DNA from: Pedosphaera sp. | GTDB taxonomy: Bacteria; Verrucomicrobiota; Verrucomicrobiia; Limisphaerales; Pedosphaeraceae | Assembly: GCA_028293325.1 (NCBI GenBank) | Contig: JAQGPA010000006.1 | Coordinates: 26,461 to 90,460, forward strand | Length of the DNA stretch: 64,000 nucleotides | Direction of reading: 5' to 3' | Shown here: positions 8,688 through 18,077 of the stretch, in pieces | How the letters are laid out: every line of letters starts with the position of its first letter | Numbering within the stretch: the stretch's first letter is position 1 | The notes under the pieces: generated by a model | What the model saw: the letters and a program-made list of their open reading frames with translations, nothing else | Told to the model about the DNA's origin: nothing | Databases searched by the model: none | Made by a program: the position numbers and the translations under genes

Positions 8688-11600
8688 TTATTTTTTCAGA
8701 ACAGTCACAGTCACTGTACCTGTGGAATTGTTGCCTGAAACATCGGTGCATTGCACGGTGACGGTATAGACTCGTCCATTACCGGCCGGATTCCGCGTAG
8801 CGGCGAGCTTGGCGGTGAGATTGCCAGTGATTGTGATGTCGCCGTTGGTAATTTTCTCATTGCTCGTGATGGAGATGATTTTGGTGACTGGCGCGGCATC
8901 GCAGTTATCCGATTTAACAACTGAGAGAGTGATCGGCACGATTTGATGGTTAGGCGGGGAGAGGGCATTGGGGCTCGCGGTCACGGAATGAATCACCGGC
9001 GCGGTGGTATCGGCAATCGTGAAGGGGATGTTGCGGGATTCGGTATTACCAGCGGCATCCTTTACCGTGACTGTAATCGTGTAGTTACCGTGGCCGAGGA
9101 TGGTTCCAGCCGCCGGAGTTTGTGTCTTGACCAGCAGGTTTGCCGGAGTGCAGTTGTCACTGGCCACGATGCTGGCGAGGACATTGGGCACGGCGGCCTG
9201 GCAGTTGGCATCGGCCGAGACGGTAAGTGACGCCGGGCTGCTGAGGATGGATGGCGCGGTGGTATCAACGACAGTGAAGGAGATATTGGCGGTGGAAGTG
9301 TTTCCAGCGGTATCCTTGACGGTCATTGTTATCAGATGAGCGCCCAGGCCGAGTGTGGTTCCAGCCGCTGGATTCTGGGCGACCACCAGCAAGTTCGCCG
9401 GGGTGCAGTTGTCACTCGCAACGACGCTACTCACCAAGTTAGGCACGGTCCCTTGGCAATTGCTGTCCGAGGAAGCCGTAATCGGAGCCGGGACGCTGAG
9501 GATGGATGGCGCGGTGGTGTCCACCACGGTGAAAGAGACATTAGCGGTGGAAGTGTTACCAGCCGCATCCTTGACGGTCACTGTGATTGGATGAGCGCCC
9601 AAACCGAGGGTTGTTCCGGCGACGGGATTTTGAGTGATCACCAGCAAGTTGGCCGGGGTGCAGTTGTCACTTGCGACAATGCTGCCCACCACGCTGGGTA
9701 CCGTACCTTGGCAGTTATTGTCCGAGGAGACTGTCATAGGGGCCGGGACGCTTAGGATTGAGGGAGGCGTGGTATCGGCGACCGTGAAAGAGGTGCTGCC
9801 GATGGCGCTGTTGCCGGCCGCGTCCTTGACGGTCACGACGATGGAGTGCAGACCGAGGCCGAGCAGCGTTCCGGCGAGCGGGTTCTGCGTGATGACCAGG
9901 GCATTAGCCGGGGTGCAGTTATCCGCGGCCACGATCTGCACAGTCACGTCAGGAGTTGCGCCCAGACAATTTGTGTTCGCGGAGATGGTCGCCGGGGCAG
10001 GGCCACCAAGGATGACAGGAGGGGTGGTATCGGTAACAGTGAACAAAGTGCTGCAGTGGGCGCTGTTGCCGGAGAAATCCACTGCCGTGACGGTGATCGA
10101 GTGTTGGCCCAAACCGACGAGCGTGCCAGCGGTGGGATTCTGATTGATGACAAGCGAACCGGTTGCTGTGCAGTTATCGCTGGCAACAACTTGGGAAACG
10201 AGATTGGGAACCACTGCCTGACAATTCACATCGGCTGAAGCGGTGATCGCACCCGGGCAGGAGATGGTCGGGGCGATGGTATCGGTCACGGTGACGGTCA
10301 CGTTGGTCTGGGCTGATGCGTCACAGGGGTCTGTTACTTTGAGTGTGATGACATGCATGCCGAGGTCGAACGAAGCAATAAGAGTGGCGTTTGTGCCGAG
10401 CACCGTGCCGTTCTCGCTCCACTCGAATCTGAGTGCGTCACCATCGGGATCGCTGGAACCCGTACCGTTCAGAGTGACTTGAGCCTGGCAATCCACTGCT
10501 TGATCGGGGCCGGCCACGGCCACGGGCAGTTTGTTATTGCCGCCGGCACCCGGATCCATAACAAACCATTGGTCGAAGCCACCAAAACTGCCGATGCCAA
10601 CGATGCGTCCGGCATCATTGATGAATTGGGCGCTGCTCAGTTGCCAACCCGAATTAGCGGGAAGCAGGGTGTTAAGATCAACGATGCTACCGTTTTGCCA
10701 GATAAAAGCATGGGTATCACCATTGAGAGTAGGGGACTCACCCACCACCTGGCCAAGGTTGTTTATCGCATACGGCTTGCAGGAATTGCCGCCCAAGGTA
10801 CCGAGATCCGTCATGGTGTTATTGCTGTAAATGAATCCATGTTCGATATTCCCGCCGTTGGGGATGGTGGATTGTCCGATTACCTGTCCGGCATTATTCA
10901 CGCCATGGGCGGTTGAGAAGGTGCCGCCCAAGGTGCCGAGGTCCGTCATCACCCCGCCTGAATACGCGAACGCGTGAGTGTCAAAGTTCTGAATGTCGGA
11001 CTCGCCCACCACTACGCCAGCATCATTAAGGGCCATGCAGGAACTGTAATCTCCGCCGCCGAGGTCACCGATATCGACTTTGATCCCGTTCAGGTAGGTG
11101 TAACCATGATAAACGAAATCAACCGTGAAGGAATCTCCGGCCACCATGCCATTGCTGTTGATCCCCACGACAGAACTGAACGCGTGGCCCAAGGTGCCGA
11201 GATCCTTGATGGCGCCCGCTGAATAAATGAAGCCGTGGGACTCACCATTGCCAGCATCGGATTCACCGGTAACCATCCCGACGTTGTTAATACCACGGGC
11301 AAAGCTGGACGATCCGCCGAGGGTTCCCAAATCTTTTACCGTCCCGCCGCTGAACAAGGCGGCATGGGTTTGGCCGTTGGGGGTGCGGGACTTGCCCACG
11401 ACCTGGCCGGAGGCATTAATGCCAGCCGCTTCGCTGGAATCGCCGCCGAGTGTTCCGAGGTCGGTGATGAGGCCGCTGCTGAAGAGAAAAGCATGTTCGG
11501 TGGCATCGTTGACGGTGGTCGAAAAGCCGGCGACCTGGCCGGAGGCGTTCAAAGCTGTCGCCTGAACGAAGGAACCACCCAAGGTGGGAAGATTGGTAAT

Positions 11601-11702
11601 AGTCGTGGAGCCACCTGTTCCGCACGCCAAGCCATTAGACGCTGCCAATAACAGGAGGAGCGCAGAAGCGCCGCCGACGGTTCCGAAGAATGTTTTTCCC
11701 AT
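8688..11702 (-). CDS. Large secreted protein with HAF repeats, a PKD-like domain and five HYR-type repeats
   Basis: Exported multidomain protein of about 1004 residues. After a signal peptide (MGKTFFGTVGG then a hydrophobic run ending at GLACG) come about seven HAF-type repeats of roughly 48 residues, recognised by recurring DLGTLGG, INxxGQVVG and HAF/HGF strings. A PKD-like domain follows (PVAVAGPDQAV and SSDPDGDALRFEWSE). Five HYR-like beta-sandwich repeats of about 80 residues come next, with recurring DNCTPANLLV and AAGNTSTANxSFTV. A final divergent Ig-like domain ends in TVTVLKK. Adhesive or surface roles are typical of such repeats; no enzyme domain is seen. I chose the start at 11702 because AAAGGG lies just upstream and the signal peptide starts there; the frame is open to 11768. 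Confidence 0.8.
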   Translation of the reverse strand: MGKTFFGTVGGASALLLLLAASNGLACGTGGSTTITNLPTLGGSFVQATALNASGQVAGFSTTVNDATEHAFLFSSGLITDLGTLGGDSSEAAGINASGQVVGKSRTPNGQTHAALFSGGTVKDLGTLGGSSSFARGINNVGMVTGESDAGNGESHGFIYSAGAIKDLGTLGHAFSSVVGINSNGMVAGDSFTVDFVYHGYTYLNGIKVDIGDLGGGDYSSCMALNDAGVVVGESDIQNFDTHAFAYSGGVMTDLGTLGGTFSTAHGVNNAGQVIGQSTIPNGGNIEHGFIYSNNTMTDLGTLGGNSCKPYAINNLGQVVGESPTLNGDTHAFIWQNGSIVDLNTLLPANSGWQLSSAQFINDAGRIVGIGSFGGFDQWFVMDPGAGGNNKLPVAVAGPDQAVDCQAQVTLNGTGSSDPDGDALRFEWSENGTVLGTNATLIASFDLGMHVITLKVTDPCDASAQTNVTVTVTDTIAPTISCPGAITASADVNCQAVVPNLVSQVVASDNCTATGSLVINQNPTAGTLVGLGQHSITVTAVDFSGNSAHCSTLFTVTDTTPPVILGGPAPATISANTNCLGATPDVTVQIVAADNCTPANALVITQNPLAGTLLGLGLHSIVVTVKDAAGNSAIGSTSFTVADTTPPSILSVPAPMTVSSDNNCQGTVPSVVGSIVASDNCTPANLLVITQNPVAGTTLGLGAHPITVTVKDAAGNTSTANVSFTVVDTTAPSILSVPAPITASSDSNCQGTVPNLVSSVVASDNCTPANLLVVAQNPAAGTTLGLGAHLITMTVKDTAGNTSTANISFTVVDTTAPSILSSPASLTVSADANCQAAVPNVLASIVASDNCTPANLLVKTQTPAAGTILGHGNYTITVTVKDAAGNTESRNIPFTIADTTAPVIHSVTASPNALSPPNHQIVPITLSVVKSDNCDAAPVTKIISITSNEKITNGDITITGNLTAKLAATRNPAGNGRVYTVTVQCTDVSGNNSTGTVTVTVLKK

Positions 11703-12019
11703 AAGCCCTTTTAGTTTTAACGGTTTTACTGTCTTACCTTCGTGATTTATTGTCCCGCATGAGGACAAGCATGGGGCGGGCCAACTAACTTCTGGACACT
11801 AAACCAGGGTGGTTAGGCAGTGAATGCGAGGCAATTCACCCGTGTTTTCCGAGAGATAATGGAGGTTTAATCGGGGACTGTAATCAGCTGTAGGACACAG
11901 TCCAAATTTAAGACAGTGGACGAAAGCGGCTTGAACTGGGCCAAAAGCGAATGGCAAAGGGAGTCTTACGGGGGCGGCAGAAGGGATGGGTCGCCGGCCA
12001 TGGGGCTTGGGATAAAAGT

Positions 12020-12529
12020 TCAGCCTTTGGAAGACAAATTGCGGTTCTTGGCGCGGGATTCGCGGGCCATGCGGGCTTTAAACTGCAATATCTTTAGCTG
12101 GAGTTTAGGACTTGAGGCGCCCAAGATTTTGACTGCCAGCAGGCCGGCGTTGCGGCCATTGCCAATAGCCACAGTCGCCACGGGAACGCCGGCCGGCATC
12201 TGAATGATGGATAACAGCGAATCAAGTCCCTTTAATGCCTTGCTTTCGATGGGTACGCCAACGACTGGCAGAGGAGTATGGCTGGCAACCATGCCGGGGA
12301 GATGCGCTGCGCCACCTGCACCGGCGATGATGACACGCAGTCCGCGTTTGTGAGCCGAACGGGCGTAACGGGCCATGTCCATGGGCGTGCGATGGGCGGA
12401 AACCACCCGCACTTCGTGGGGCACGCCAAATTCGGCGCAGACCTCGGCGGCGGGTTGGAGCGTGGGCCAATCAGAGTCGCTGCCCATGATGATGCCGACG
12501 AGCGGTTTTGCGGAATTCATTTTTTTCAA
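12020..12529 (-). CDS. purE: N5-carboxyaminoimidazole ribonucleotide mutase (PurE)
   Basis: Class I PurE, which converts N5-CAIR to CAIR in de novo purine synthesis. Family signatures are [11 protein letters not shown] near the N-terminus, VSAHRTP (44-49, with His46) and [12 protein letters not shown]. The 169-residue length is normal. The start is decided by the ribosome site: GGAGGT (forward 12535-12540) sits 5 bases before a TTG at 12529, whereas the ATG at 12520 would be 14 bases away. With TTG the start overlaps the purK stop as TTGA, so the two are translationally coupled. The basic C-terminal tail ([12 protein letters not shown]) is longer than in most PurEs. Confidence 0.93.
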   Translation of the reverse strand: MKKMNSAKPLVGIIMGSDSDWPTLQPAAEVCAEFGVPHEVRVVSAHRTPMDMARYARSAHKRGLRVIIAGAGGAAHLPGMVASHTPLPVVGVPIESKALKGLDSLLSIIQMPAGVPVATVAIGNGRNAGLLAVKILGASSPKLQLKILQFKARMARESRAKNRNLSSKG

Positions 12530-13731
12530 GATTTACCTCCGAATTGGATAAGGTCTGCCGCCTGTTGGGCATTAGCCAGGGCTGCTTCGACTGTATCGCC
12601 TAGCGCCGTCACGTGGCCCATCTTTCGTCCCGGCACGCTGCGAGCTTTGCCATATATATGAGGATGCGCGCCGGGCACCGCGAGCGCCTGCGCAAGTCCG
12701 TGAGGAGTTCCCAGGCCGTGGCCGGCTCCTAGCAGATTGATCATCACCGCCGCCGGGGCACGCATGGCGGTGGAACCCAATGGCCAGCCGAGCACAGCGC
12801 GGACATGGTTTTCGAATTGTGAGCAGACGCAGGCTTCAATGGTGTAATGCCCGGAGTTATGAACGCGCGGCGCCATTTCGTTAATTAAAATGCTGCCGTC
12901 CTTTCTCAGAAACATCTCCACTCCCACGGCTCCAACTCCATTCACGGCCTCCACCGCCCGCCGCGCATAGTTTGTCGCCAATGCCGCCGTGTCCGCCGGG
13001 ACTGATGCCGGTGCCTTGACGACGCGGCAAATGTGATTTTGCTGGATGGTTTCAACGACCGGGTAATGAACGGACTCACCCTGCTGACTGCGGACGACCA
13101 TCACGGCAAGTTCGGATGAAAAGGGACAATATTCTTCGACGTAGAGAGCATTCTTATCTCCGTCCAACTGTGCCCAAGCGGCATCCAGGTCGGCGGCGGA
13201 TCGAATCGTGGCATTGCCTTTGCCATCGTAACCGTTGCGTCGTTTTTTGAGAACCAATGGCCAGCCAAACTGGCGAGCGGCAGCGGAAACGGAGGCTTTA
13301 TCGTGCGCAGCGACAAACCCAGGAACCGGCAAACCGGCTTCCGCGAGCGCTTGCTTTTGCAGTAATTTATCCTGAACGATGCGTATGGTGGCCGATCTGG
13401 GCCAGAGCGGGTGCTCGAACCGTTCCAGCGCAGCCAGGCTGCCGGCATCTACAAATTCATTTTCCAACGTGATGACATCCACCATGGATCCCAGAATGAG
13501 CAGAGAATCCGGGTTGTCCCAATCGCCAATAACCGTTTCTGTGGCGAGACTTGCAGCGGGGCTGTGGTCGTTCCTTTCCAGAACGACGATGTCGCACCCG
13601 AATTGCAGGGCGGATTGGGCGATCATCTTGGCGAGTTGGCCGCCACCGATAATGCCCAGCGTGCACGCTGCCTTGGGTCGGCGCGCCGGCAGGCTTTCCA
13701 GTACCGGTTGAGGTTGGGCGATCTGTTGCAT
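12526..13731 (-). CDS. purK: N5-carboxyaminoimidazole ribonucleotide synthase (PurK)
   Basis: ATP-grasp enzyme that carboxylates AIR to N5-CAIR with bicarbonate and ATP. The N-terminal nucleotide-binding [11 protein letters not shown] is preceded by a 25-residue extension. ATP-grasp elements seen are [25 protein letters not shown], the [13 protein letters not shown] strand and the metal-binding [19 protein letters not shown]. Length (401) is slightly above average because of the extension. It precedes purE with a 4-base overlap, and the purE ribosome-binding site lies within its final codons, giving a classic purKE unit. Confidence 0.94.
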   Translation of the reverse strand: MQQIAQPQPVLESLPARRPKAACTLGIIGGGQLAKMIAQSALQFGCDIVVLERNDHSPAASLATETVIGDWDNPDSLLILGSMVDVITLENEFVDAGSLAALERFEHPLWPRSATIRIVQDKLLQKQALAEAGLPVPGFVAAHDKASVSAAARQFGWPLVLKKRRNGYDGKGNATIRSAADLDAAWAQLDGDKNALYVEEYCPFSSELAVMVVRSQQGESVHYPVVETIQQNHICRVVKAPASVPADTAALATNYARRAVEAVNGVGAVGVEMFLRKDGSILINEMAPRVHNSGHYTIEACVCSQFENHVRAVLGWPLGSTAMRAPAAVMINLLGAGHGLGTPHGLAQALAVPGAHPHIYGKARSVPGRKMGHVTALGDTVEAALANAQQAADLIQFGGKS

Positions 13732-13823
13732 TTTTTAGTTAACCAGCGGGGAAAGGTTACGCTTTGCTGCAAAATCTGCAAATCCGTTTTGCACAAAAAA
13801 GGGCAGCGCGGAAACGAGGCCGG

Positions 13824-14975
13824 TCAGCCGCGGAGCAGGACGGGTTGGGTGCCGACGGGGACGCGAAAGAGTATGTAGGGCTTGCGACGCAGATCGCGGC
13901 CTTGATGAAAGCGCGGCATGCGGTGGAGTTGGTTGGCGGTGACATAGAGGTAACCGTCGGTCGCAAGGCAAAGTGTATCCGGCCAGAGGAGGCGTGAATC
14001 GTGTGCGACGGTTTCCCAGATGCCATTGGGCGGGCGGCGCAAGATAGCGTTGTGTTCGTAGTTCGTGGCGTAAACGTTGCCTTCGGCATCGGATTCGAGT
14101 CCATCGGAGGCGCCGCCTTTGTCGCCATGGTCAATCACGGCCAACGCCACTGTTTCATCGTCAATCCAACGGTCGGCCAGGAGATCGGTGGGCACGCTGT
14201 AGAGCCGGCGGCTGATAAGTGGACAGTAAAAGAGGAGCGACCCGTCGGCGCTAAGGGCGATGCCATCGGCGCCCATCGCGAGCGGTTTGCTGGTGTCATC
14301 CGGCAGACGATCAAGCAATGGATGTCCTTCAACAACTGGAAGGCAGCCGTACGGCGAGCTTGCTTTCGTGGAGGGATGGTTTTCAAGCCGCCGCCAACTC
14401 TCGCCGGTCCACAGGTTCACGAGGATGATGGCGTTGCGCCCTTTATCGGAAGAGTCCGTAATGAAAGCCATGCCCGCGCTGTAACGCCGCAAGTCAAAGC
14501 GGACGTCGTTGAGGTAGCTGGTTGGCAAGGCGACGTCCTGCGGGAGCAGGATTTTCTTAATGATTAAATTGGTTTTCAGATCCACGCATACGAGTTTAGG
14601 CCCGCCGTATTGGGTTAACTCGAACATGGGGCTGCCGGTGTCGAGAATCCAGAGGCGATTGGCGGCATCGACGACGACGCTTTGGACCGAGACGAAGGCA
14701 GCGGCGAGATCGCCAGGGACGGTGCGATTGACCGTTATGTCCGGAAAGGGAACAGGACGGCCATCGAGGATCTCGGCCACGGTGAATTCAACTTCGTCGC
14801 CCCACTTGGGGAAGCAGACAAAGATGCGTCCATCGTGGGACACCGTCACGCCAGTGGGCATGGGGCCGTCAAAGAAAGCAACGGGTTCCAGGAGTCCAAC
14901 CGATTCGTCCGCCGGCAACTCCCGCGCTTCCACATCTATGCGTGAAGCTGTGACGCTCATGGTTTCAACATCCAT
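13824..14975 (-). CDS. Major royal jelly/yellow-family (MRJP) beta-propeller protein
   Basis: A 383-residue protein resembling bacterial members of the MRJP/yellow family (six-bladed propeller related to SMP-30). Supporting strings are PTGVTVSHDGRIFVCFPKWG, VQSVVVDAANRLWILDTGSP, YLNDVRFDL, AFITDSS, MGADGIALSADGSLLFYCPL, ASDGLESDAEGNVYATNYEH and LWPDTLCLATDGYLYVTANQ, spaced as successive blades. No signal peptide is evident, which is unusual because eukaryotic members are secreted. Function in bacteria is not established; lactonase-like activity is a family possibility. The start may be the first Met or the Met five residues later. It stands alone between purK and the YncE-like pair. Confidence 0.75.
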   Translation of the reverse strand: MDVETMSVTASRIDVEARELPADESVGLLEPVAFFDGPMPTGVTVSHDGRIFVCFPKWGDEVEFTVAEILDGRPVPFPDITVNRTVPGDLAAAFVSVQSVVVDAANRLWILDTGSPMFELTQYGGPKLVCVDLKTNLIIKKILLPQDVALPTSYLNDVRFDLRRYSAGMAFITDSSDKGRNAIILVNLWTGESWRRLENHPSTKASSPYGCLPVVEGHPLLDRLPDDTSKPLAMGADGIALSADGSLLFYCPLISRRLYSVPTDLLADRWIDDETVALAVIDHGDKGGASDGLESDAEGNVYATNYEHNAILRRPPNGIWETVAHDSRLLWPDTLCLATDGYLYVTANQLHRMPRFHQGRDLRRKPYILFRVPVGTQPVLLRG

Positions 14976-15126
14976 CCGATTTTAGCGTACAATTGCGATA
15001 AGCTGACATCAAAGGAGGTATTAAACCCATGCATGACGGGCGGTGCGGAAGGTTGATGAAGCAAGGTTCGGAAACGGCTAAACGCTCACTGTTTGAGCGC
15101 GGAGAGACTGACGTTGAGCATCATCT

Positions 15127-16113
15127 TTATGGGTCGAACACCCGGATTTCAGCCGGCTGCTTTCCGTAGGGTGGAACGGCCAAATAAAATTCATTCAAGG
15201 TTGGGGGGAAAACTGAATTGCGCGCACCTTCTCTGGTTTGAATTCGCTCGCGCAGCCGGTAGTGGTTGGCATCAAGCTGTTCGATGACATCGAGAAAGCC
15301 TTCGCCCGAGGCAATATAAACGCGATTGTGCGCGGCATCATAAGAAAGGTCATCCGTATCACCTGAAATTGGAACACCCGTCACGGGCGCGCCGGTGAGG
15401 GTGTCCAAGACAACCAGTTGTGCGGGTCGGCGACAGCCAACAAAGAGACGATGGTTGGATTCATCCAAGGCAATTGGGTAATTTGCCGAAACATCCTTCA
15501 GAGGCCAGGCCGCGAGGAGCACTTGTTTTTCCCGGTCAAGCACGGCGATCTGTTGCAAGCCCGGCAAATTGGCGAAAATGCGGCTGCCATTTTTCTCCAC
15601 GACAAAGCCCTTGGGTTTGGCCGGCAGTTTGATGATTCCTTTTGGGCTGCCATCGGGAATGCTGATGATGGCAATGGCGGTCTGGTTGGAGGTCATGCAA
15701 CCGACGTAGAGGCGCCCGGCCTTGGGATCATATTGCAACTCGTCCAGGCCACATTTCAGATCGACGCTGGCAAGCAGGTTAAAATTAGTTCCGTCGTAGA
15801 GGCACACTTTCTGGCCGCGGGTGACGTAGAGTTGATTGAATTCAGGAGCGAACAGCGCGGCGGCTGGTTTTTCGCCGGGCAGACTGCGCCAGAGTTTGCC
15901 GGAATTCAAATCGATGATTTCGAGCGTTTTGCTGGCTGGGGCAGTCACGAAAAGTCGCCGGTGACCCGCATCCACTGAGAGGTGATTGAAGCCGCCTTGA
16001 AAATCGGGCAGAGGGATCGTTTTGGATAATATGAGGGCCGGCTGATCCTGGGCGGACACGGGCAGCAGAAAACACGAAAGAATCGCGGTGGAGAGGAGCA
16101 ATTTAATTTTCAT
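15127..16113 (-). CDS. Secreted YncE-like seven-bladed beta-propeller protein, paralogue 1
   Basis: Exported propeller protein of about 328 residues. It starts with a signal peptide (MKIKLLLSTAILSCFLLPVSAQ). Recurrent blade motifs are HLSVDAGHRRLFVTA, LYVGCM, ALDESNHRLFVGCRRPAQ and DTDDLSYDAAHNRVYIASG, like the YVTN/YncE families. It is a clear paralogue of the next gene upstream (16121-17104), with the same C-terminal pattern ending in AEIRVF. I chose ATG 16113 over the further upstream frame start because the signal peptide begins there and the spacing to the paralogue's stop is then 7 bases. Ligand unknown. It forms a minus-strand trio with the paralogue and the DUF1259 gene. Confidence 0.78.
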   Translation of the reverse strand: MKIKLLLSTAILSCFLLPVSAQDQPALILSKTIPLPDFQGGFNHLSVDAGHRRLFVTAPASKTLEIIDLNSGKLWRSLPGEKPAAALFAPEFNQLYVTRGQKVCLYDGTNFNLLASVDLKCGLDELQYDPKAGRLYVGCMTSNQTAIAIISIPDGSPKGIIKLPAKPKGFVVEKNGSRIFANLPGLQQIAVLDREKQVLLAAWPLKDVSANYPIALDESNHRLFVGCRRPAQLVVLDTLTGAPVTGVPISGDTDDLSYDAAHNRVYIASGEGFLDVIEQLDANHYRLRERIQTREGARNSVFPPTLNEFYLAVPPYGKQPAEIRVFDP

Positions 16114-16120
16114 CCGGCAC

Positions 16121-17104
16121 TCAGTTGGTTTTGTAAATGCGTATTTCTGCAACCTGGGTTCCATGGTGAGGGACTGCCAGGCAAAAGAGCTTCAACTCGG
16201 GAATAAAAAGCGAGGTGCGCGCGCCGGAAGCCGTCGGGATGGTTTTGATTGTTTTGTAGTTGTCGGCGTCAATTTGTTTGATGACTTCGATGGTTCCTGA
16301 ACCGCAGGAGACATAGACGAGTTGGTTGTTTGCATCATAAAACAGGTCGTCCGTGTCGCGGGAAATGGGAACACTTGCCACCATGCGGCCTGAAAAGTCG
16401 CAGACCAAAACTTTGGCCGGGCTGCGGCAACCGACGAACAGACGGTGATTGGCATCGTCAAGAGTCATGGGGAAATTGGATTTGGCTTCCTTGAGCGGCC
16501 AGGTATTGATGGTGGTTCCTTTTTCCCGGTCCACCACGGCGACATGGCCGGCCCTGGGGACATTCACGAAGATGCGGGGGCCACCGCTTTCCAGTCGAAA
16601 CGATTCCGGATGACCGGCGAGTTTGATATCGAGAAGTTTAGCGCCAGTTTTGGCATCCAGAGCGGCGAGGGCGCCGCTGCCATAGCCGACATAGACGCGC
16701 TTCGTCTTTTCATCATAGCGGACATTGTCGGCATCGCCTCCCAATGAGACTGTGCTGATGGTTTTGAACGAACGGCCGTCGAGAATGCGACAGGTCCCGT
16801 CCTGGCCGTTGGCGACAAAGATTTTGTCAAATTCCGGGAGGTAAACGATTCCTTGCGGTTCGGCAAAGCCAGAAAGACTCTGGATTTTCTTTCCGGATTT
16901 CAGATCAACGACCTCGACGGTGTTGTTGCCAAGCGCGGCGACGAACAAGCGTTGGCCGGCGACATCGACGGCCAGGTGGTCAATGCGCCCATCGACGTTG
17001 GCGAGCGGAATTGTTTTATCGAGCGTGAGGAGGGCGGCTGTTTCCTGCGCCTGCGCACTGGCGAGCAATGCGGAAGCGATCATTAACAGGCGAAATAGTT
17101 TCAT
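16121..17104 (-). CDS. Secreted YncE-like seven-bladed beta-propeller protein, paralogue 2
   Basis: A 327-residue protein with signal peptide (MKLFRLLMIASALLASAQAQ) and seven propeller repeats. The blades carry HLAVDVAGQRLFVAALGNN, GIVYLPEFDKIFVANG, VRYDEKTKRVYVGYGSG, TLDDANHRLFVGCRSPAK and DTDDLFYDANNQLVYVSCG. It parallels the adjacent paralogue blade for blade, so the pair arose by tandem duplication. Such proteins bind to or scaffold other periplasmic or surface components; no catalytic residue is recognisable. It starts 2 bases after the DUF1259 gene stop, implying cotranscription and perhaps a common function. Confidence 0.8.
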   Translation of the reverse strand: MKLFRLLMIASALLASAQAQETAALLTLDKTIPLANVDGRIDHLAVDVAGQRLFVAALGNNTVEVVDLKSGKKIQSLSGFAEPQGIVYLPEFDKIFVANGQDGTCRILDGRSFKTISTVSLGGDADNVRYDEKTKRVYVGYGSGALAALDAKTGAKLLDIKLAGHPESFRLESGGPRIFVNVPRAGHVAVVDREKGTTINTWPLKEAKSNFPMTLDDANHRLFVGCRSPAKVLVCDFSGRMVASVPISRDTDDLFYDANNQLVYVSCGSGTIEVIKQIDADNYKTIKTIPTASGARTSLFIPELKLFCLAVPHHGTQVAEIRIYKTN

Positions 17105-17106
17105 GG

Positions 17107-18042
17107 TTATTGACCGTCCTGTTTGGTCAGCGCCAAAGCCGTTTTTACGGCGCCGGCCAAATCCGCGGCCGCACCTCTGCCCCAGTAATGAAAAAAGATC
17201 ATGCGCGGCTCCTCCTCGGTCATGTGACTGTGAATGGCGACAATATCGATGCCGGATTTTCTCAATGATTTGAGGGCGGGTTGCAATTCGGAGGCGAGCA
17301 CGACGAAATCTCCATCGACCACCGCGTTGTCATCCGTTCCCGCGAATGCCGCCCAGGTGTTGATTCCCATATCTTTTCCGACATCGCAACCGCAGGGCAT
17401 TTTGGTTTTGCGCCCGAAGACCGCTTTGAACATGCCATCCTTGGTTTCACCTTTTGTGCCGAGAACATTTTGCAGAGGCTCGGGAGAGATGGCACTCTTG
17501 GCGGCCAGGGGCGTTTTTCCGAAAGAGTTTGTGGGGACGGGATTTTGCGCCCGAATCTCTTTGACCCGAGCGAAGGCGACATGGACTCCTTTGGCCAAGG
17601 CTTCGGTTGTGCCTTCGCCGCCGATGTGCATGAAATAAACCTTCGGCTCATCAAAAAAGAAATGATTGTGCAGCGCGGTGACTTCCAGGCCGTTATCCAG
17701 GGCGGCGCTCATGACGGGGTTGACTTCATCCTGAAACAGCACCAAGTCGCCCATGACCATCGCCCCTTCTTTCATGCCGGATTTAAACGCGGCCCAGGAG
17801 GTTAACCCCATGAAGGGCGGCATCTCCCATTTATCCACGGATATTTTGACGTCCGTTCGAGGGGCCGTCACTTTGTAAACGCCTTCCTGCTCGTTGAGCT
17901 TTCCTTTAAGGCCGGTGATCTCGTCGATTTTCGACGTGTTTAATTTGGCATCCTGTCCGCAGGCGCCAAACGCGCCCAGCAGCGCGGCTCCCAAAAGGAC
18001 AAGCTTTGACATTTTGCATTGCATGGTAAATCTTTTTCTCAT
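17107..18042 (-). CDS. DUF1259 (LppY/LpqO-like) exported protein, two repeats
   Basis: A 311-residue exported protein with two copies of the DUF1259 unit. Each has a block around GLTSWAAF or GINTWAAFAG, a strand like VMGDLVLFQDEVNPVMSAAL or VDGDFVVLASELQPALKSL, and a His-rich segment (ALHNHFFFDEPKVYFMHIGG and AIHSHMTEEEPRMIFFHYWG). The paired HNH/HSH and FMHIGG/FFHYWG histidines suggest metal or ligand binding, which is inference. A signal peptide is present; the Cys in GAFGAC is a poor lipobox match. The gene is divergent from chrB with only 35 bases between starts, so a shared control region is likely. Downstream are the two propeller genes. Confidence 0.8.
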   Translation of the reverse strand: MRKRFTMQCKMSKLVLLGAALLGAFGACGQDAKLNTSKIDEITGLKGKLNEQEGVYKVTAPRTDVKISVDKWEMPPFMGLTSWAAFKSGMKEGAMVMGDLVLFQDEVNPVMSAALDNGLEVTALHNHFFFDEPKVYFMHIGGEGTTEALAKGVHVAFARVKEIRAQNPVPTNSFGKTPLAAKSAISPEPLQNVLGTKGETKDGMFKAVFGRKTKMPCGCDVGKDMGINTWAAFAGTDDNAVVDGDFVVLASELQPALKSLRKSGIDIVAIHSHMTEEEPRMIFFHYWGRGAAADLAGAVKTALALTKQDGQ

Positions 18043-18077
18043 AGTTATAGGTATTACATGACGGTAAAATTAAGCAA

